In this document: piece after piece, positions 60,764 through 64,000 of the stretch
How positions within the stretch are numbered: the stretch's first letter is position 1
How the letters are laid out: the number at the start of each line of letters is the position of its first letter
NCBI RefSeq assembly: GCF_000513935.1
Contig: NZ_AZUY01000001.1
Span: forward strand, 110,220 to 174,219
Length of the DNA stretch: 64,000 bases
From: Mesorhizobium sp. WSM3626
GTDB taxonomy: Bacteria; Pseudomonadota; Alphaproteobacteria; Rhizobiales; Rhizobiaceae
Direction of reading: 5' to 3'
Program-made: the position numbers and the translations under genes
Notes under the pieces: model-generated
What the model saw: only the letters and a program-made list of their open reading frames with translations
Told to the model about the DNA's origin: nothing
Databases searched by the model: none

Positions 60764-62302
60764 ATGACCGAACCAAGACGCAAGCGCGGCGCCGAGCGCA
60801 CCAGCAACAGGGGGCCAGCGCCCATCGCGCAGCTGCCGCCCAGACGGGTGACGAATCCGTATCCGCCGATGGCGTTGCTGTCACCAGACCAGATCGAGGC
60901 GATCCATCAGGCGTCGATGCATATGTTGGAGAATTTCGGCATCGAGGTTATGAGCCCGCGTGCGCTGTCGCTGTTCGAGAAAGCCGGCGCCAAGGTCGAT
61001 CACGCCTCGGCCAATGTGCGCGTCGATCGCGGCATGGTCGACGAGGCGCTGAAGACGACGCGATCTACCTATTCGCTGACCCCACGCAACCCGGCCAAGT
61101 CAATCCATCTCGGTGGCAGCACCATCAATTTCACGCTTGTGGCCGGTCCTCCCAATGTGCACGACATGGAGCGTGGCCGCCGTGCCGGCAATCTGCGCGA
61201 CTATGCCGATCTCACCCGGCTGGCGCAGCATTTCAACTGTATCCACATGCTTGGTAACCAGGTCTGCGCGCCGGTCGAGCTGCCGGCCAACTCACGCCAT
61301 CTCGACACCTACTTCACCAATCTGACGCTGACCGACAAGAGCTTCCATGTCTCGGCGATCGGCCGGGGCAGGGCTCTGGACGGCATCGAGATGATGGCGA
61401 TTTCGCGCGGGCTGACGCTGGATCAGATGCGGGGCGATCCCGGCATCGCCACCATCATCTCGGTCAACTCGCCGCGCCGCTTCGACGAGATGATGGCCGA
61501 GGGGCTGATGACCATGGCCGAGTACGGCCAGTCGGTGGCGGTGACACCGTTCACGCTGATGGGGGCGATGAGCCCGGTGACGCTGGCCGGCGCCATGGCG
61601 CAGCAGAATGCGGAGGCGCTGTTCGGCGTTGTACTGACGCAACTCGTGCGTCCCGGCGCGCCTGTGATGTACGGCGCCTTCACGTCCAATGTCGATATGA
61701 AGTCCGGCGCGCCGGCTTTCGGCACGCCTGAAAATACCAAAGCCAACATCGCCTCGGGACAATTGGCGCGGCGCTACGGCCTGCCATACCGGACGACGCC
61801 CGGATCGGCTTCCAACGCCGCCGATGCGCAAGGCGCCTATGAGACGCTGATGGCGCTGTGGGGCGCGGTGCTTGGCCATGGCAATCTCGTCTACCACGCC
61901 GCCGGTTGGCAGGAAGGCGGGCTGACGGCGTCGTTCGAGAAATTCATCATCGACGTCGAGATGATCCAGCACATGATGGAGTTTTTGCGCCCGATCGTGG
62001 TCGACGAGGCCGAGCTTGCCGTCGAGGCGCTGGGCGCGGTGCCGACCGGCGGTCATTTCTTCGGCGAGCCGCACACGCTGGAGCGCTATGCGACCGCCTT
62101 CTACCAGCCAATGCTCTCGAACTGGCAGAATTTCGAAGCCTGGCAGGAAGCCGGCGGCCTCGACGCGACCGCGCGCGCGACGCGGCTGTGGAAGAAGGCG
62201 CTGGCGGATTATGTCGAACCGACGATGGACATTGCCGTCCGTGAAGAGCTCGAGGCCTATGTGGCCAAGCGCAAGGAAGCGATCGGGCAGGGCGAGCCGT
62301 GA
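60764..62302 (+). CDS. Trimethylamine methyltransferase family protein (MttB-like, non-pyrrolysine)
   Basis: 512 residues from ATG at 60764; TIM-barrel MttB family (pfam06253). Recognisable blocks are MLENFGIEVMSPRALSLFEK, FTLVAGPPNVHDMERG, TVYGxxxx-type GSASNAADAQGAYETLMALW, and EGGLTASFEKFIIDVEMIQH near the end. In methanogens the catalytic residue is pyrrolysine encoded by an amber codon; here there is no in-frame stop, so it belongs to the non-Pyl class that acts on glycine betaine or related quaternary amines with a corrinoid. It lies 79 bases before the flavoprotein gene. Substrate inferred from context. Confidence 0.87.
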   Translation: MTEPRRKRGAERTSNRGPAPIAQLPPRRVTNPYPPMALLSPDQIEAIHQASMHMLENFGIEVMSPRALSLFEKAGAKVDHASANVRVDRGMVDEALKTTRSTYSLTPRNPAKSIHLGGSTINFTLVAGPPNVHDMERGRRAGNLRDYADLTRLAQHFNCIHMLGNQVCAPVELPANSRHLDTYFTNLTLTDKSFHVSAIGRGRALDGIEMMAISRGLTLDQMRGDPGIATIISVNSPRRFDEMMAEGLMTMAEYGQSVAVTPFTLMGAMSPVTLAGAMAQQNAEALFGVVLTQLVRPGAPVMYGAFTSNVDMKSGAPAFGTPENTKANIASGQLARRYGLPYRTTPGSASNAADAQGAYETLMALWGAVLGHGNLVYHAAGWQEGGLTASFEKFIIDVEMIQHMMEFLRPIVVDEAELAVEALGAVPTGGHFFGEPHTLERYATAFYQPMLSNWQNFEAWQEAGGLDATARATRLWKKALADYVEPTMDIAVREELEAYVAKRKEAIGQGEP

Positions 62303-62381
62303 TTTCCTTGGCGCCGGCGCGCGGCTCCTGCTGTCCCGATTCATATCTCCCATCCAACTCACTGATATCAGAGAAAAACCC

Positions 62382-64000
62382 ATGAAATCGCATGCAAAAG
62401 TCGTGGTCATTGGCGGTGGCGTCGTTGGGTGCTCGGTGCTGTTTCACCTCGCCCGCCATGGCTGGACCGACATCGTGCTCCTGGAGCGCGATGAATTGAC
62501 ATCCGGCTCGACCTGGCACGCAGCCGGCGGCATGCACACGATCAATGGCGACCCCAACGTCGCCAAGCTGCAGAAATACACAATTAACCTCTACAAGGAG
62601 ATCGAGGAGCTGTCGGGGCAGGCGACCGGCGTCCACCTGACCGGCGGCGTCCTTCTGGCTGCCACGGAGGCGCGGCTTGACTGGCTGCGAGGGGTCGTCG
62701 CCAAGGGCCGTTATCTCGGCATCGAGCTGGAGGAAATCTCGCCGAAAGAGGCGGCCGAGCTGATGCCGTTGCTCGACCCCAGCCAGTTCGTTGGCGCCGT
62801 CCGCAACAAGGAGGACGGCCACCTCGATCCCTCGGGCGTTACGCACGCCTATGCCAAGGCGGCGCGAAAGCTGGGCGCCGAGATCGAACGTTTCACCAAG
62901 GTGGAGGACATCGTGCGCCGTCCCGACGGGATGTGGCGCGTCATCACCAACAAGGGCGAGGTGGTGGCCGAACATGTCGTCAATGCCGGCGGCCTGTGGG
63001 CGCGCGAGGTCGGCCGCATGGTCGGGCTCGAACTGCCAGTCCTGGCGATGGAGCACATGTACCTGATCACCGAGGATATGCCGGAGGTCGCGGCCTGGAA
63101 TGCCAAAACCGGCACCGAGGTCATCCACGCTGTCGATTTCGACGGCGAGCTCTATCTGCGCCAGGAGCGCGGCGGGATGCTGATGGGCACCTATGAGAAG
63201 GCCAACAAGCCGTGGTCCGAGTATCAGACGCCGTGGAATTTCGGCCATGAGTTGCTGGCGCCGGACATCGACCGCATCGCGCCGTCGCTCGAGGTCGGCT
63301 TCCGGCATTTCCCGGCTTTTCAGAACACCGGCATCAAGCAGATCATCAACGGGCCTTTCACCTTCGCGCCCGACGGCAACCCGCTGGTCGGGCCGGTGCG
63401 CGGCCTGCCGGGCTTCTGGGTCGCCTGTGGCGTGATGGCCGGCTTCAGTCAGGGCGGCGGCGTCGGGCTCGCGCTTTCCAACTGGATGATCGAGGGTGAC
63501 CCCGGCGCCGATATCTGGGCGATGGACGTGGCGCGCTACGGCGACTGGGCGACCATGGCCTACACCAACGCCAAGGTGCGCGAGAATTATTCGCGGCGCT
63601 TTTCGATCCGCTTCCCCAATGAGGAATTGCCGGCCGGGCGGCCGCTGAAGACGACGCCCGTCTATGATTTGTTATCGGCCAAGGGCGCGCAATGGGGTGT
63701 CGCCTATGGGCTGGAGGTGCCGCTCTGGTACGCACCGGAAGGCGTCAAGGACGAGTTCTCATGGCGGCGCTCGAGCGACTTCACCCATGTCGCCGCCGAA
63801 GTCGCGGCGGTGCGCTCAGGCGTCGGCCTGTCGGAGATATCGAGCTTCGCCAAATACAAGGTGACGGGCGAGGGGGCGGCGGCCTGGCTCGACCGGATGC
63901 TCGCCTGCAAGCTGCCGAAGCCCGGTCGCATGACTCTGGCGCCGATGCTGAAGGAAGACGGCAGGCTGATCGGCGATTTCACGCTGGCCAATCTGGGCCC
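62382..64000 (+). CDS. Dimethylglycine/sarcosine dehydrogenase-like flavoprotein (cut by window end)
   Basis: Open from ATG at 62382 to the window end (about 539 residues seen; full proteins are near 810-830). FAD-binding Rossmann motif VVVIGGGVVGCSVLFHLA (residues 7-24) and STWHAAGG, whose His46 is the usual site of covalent FAD attachment. From about residue 430 a GcvT-like domain begins (WGVAYGLEVPLWYAPEG, then TGEGAAAWLDRML), which binds folate and accepts the one-carbon unit. The pairing with the MttB-like gene points to demethylation of N-methylated glycine compounds. Confidence 0.9.
   Translation, partial: MKSHAKVVVIGGGVVGCSVLFHLARHGWTDIVLLERDELTSGSTWHAAGGMHTINGDPNVAKLQKYTINLYKEIEELSGQATGVHLTGGVLLAATEARLDWLRGVVAKGRYLGIELEEISPKEAAELMPLLDPSQFVGAVRNKEDGHLDPSGVTHAYAKAARKLGAEIERFTKVEDIVRRPDGMWRVITNKGEVVAEHVVNAGGLWAREVGRMVGLELPVLAMEHMYLITEDMPEVAAWNAKTGTEVIHAVDFDGELYLRQERGGMLMGTYEKANKPWSEYQTPWNFGHELLAPDIDRIAPSLEVGFRHFPAFQNTGIKQIINGPFTFAPDGNPLVGPVRGLPGFWVACGVMAGFSQGGGVGLALSNWMIEGDPGADIWAMDVARYGDWATMAYTNAKVRENYSRRFSIRFPNEELPAGRPLKTTPVYDLLSAKGAQWGVAYGLEVPLWYAPEGVKDEFSWRRSSDFTHVAAEVAAVRSGVGLSEISSFAKYKVTGEGAAAWLDRMLACKLPKPGRMTLAPMLKEDGRLIGDFTLANLG

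Noticed and set aside
60764..62302. Pyrrolysine-containing MttB
   Set aside because: No in-frame TAG is present in the gene, and no pyl genes are visible.
1..64000. CRISPR arrays, tRNA or rRNA genes, prophage or insertion sequences
   Set aside because: No regularly spaced repeats, cloverleaf-like segments or transposase genes were recognised by reading; a tRNAscan or Infernal run would be needed to be certain.

Overview
High-GC alphaproteobacterial chromosome segment. Gene content points to a soil or plant-associated member of the Rhizobiales, most like Mesorhizobium/Phyllobacteriaceae: many sugar and peptide ABC importers, FCD-type GntR and LacI regulators, two families of rhizobial-looking intergenic palindromes, and a rhizobial-type helix-hairpin-helix tail. 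That taxonomic call is inference from gene style, not from a marker gene. No rRNA, tRNA, CRISPR array, prophage or insertion sequence was seen.

Layout. (1) 1-3436: end of a sugar ABC importer operon (ATPase tail, permease, second permease broken by an in-frame TAG, binding protein). (2) 3485-11597, minus strand: AraC regulator, then a molybdenum-hydroxylase operon (SRPBCC/CoxG-like, FAD subunit, 2Fe-2S subunit, molybdopterin subunit in two overlapping reading frames, MoxR ATPase, VWA protein, amidohydrolase). (3) 11870-18923: a ribose/fructose-type ABC importer (permease and ATPase on minus, binding protein divergent on plus), two nearly identical DgoR-like GntR regulators, a beta-hydroxyacid dehydrogenase and an extended SDR. 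Shared FadR-type palindromes suggest one sugar-acid regulon. (4) 19086-21263: small SRPBCC protein, DUF3175 protein, MFS transporter. (5) 21390-28005: LacI regulator, perfect LacI-type operator, binding protein, double-NBD ATPase, two permeases and gluconokinase, a likely gluconate or related sugar uptake operon. (6) 28000-35723: Rrf2 regulator with an acyltransferase-like gene, an orphan sulfate-binding protein, a DUF1778/GNAT toxin-antitoxin pair, and the complete sulfate importer (cysA, cysW, cysT, sbp). (7) 35937-52837: envelope block with a VanX-type dipeptidase, penicillin-binding protein 1C, an alpha-2-macroglobulin, and tamA-tamB; TamB carries an internal tandem duplication of about 627 residues. 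(8) 53091-59931: peptide-type ABC importer whose two ATPases are fused and end in a helix-hairpin-helix domain. (9) 59957-64000: lytic-transglycosylase-like lipoprotein, MttB-family methyltransferase and the start of a dimethylglycine/sarcosine dehydrogenase-like flavoprotein, cut by the window end.

The most unusual items are the duplicated TamB, the ABC ATPase-HhH fusion, the split molybdopterin subunit, the twin GntR regulators with common operators, and palindromic repeats that sit directly at start codons.
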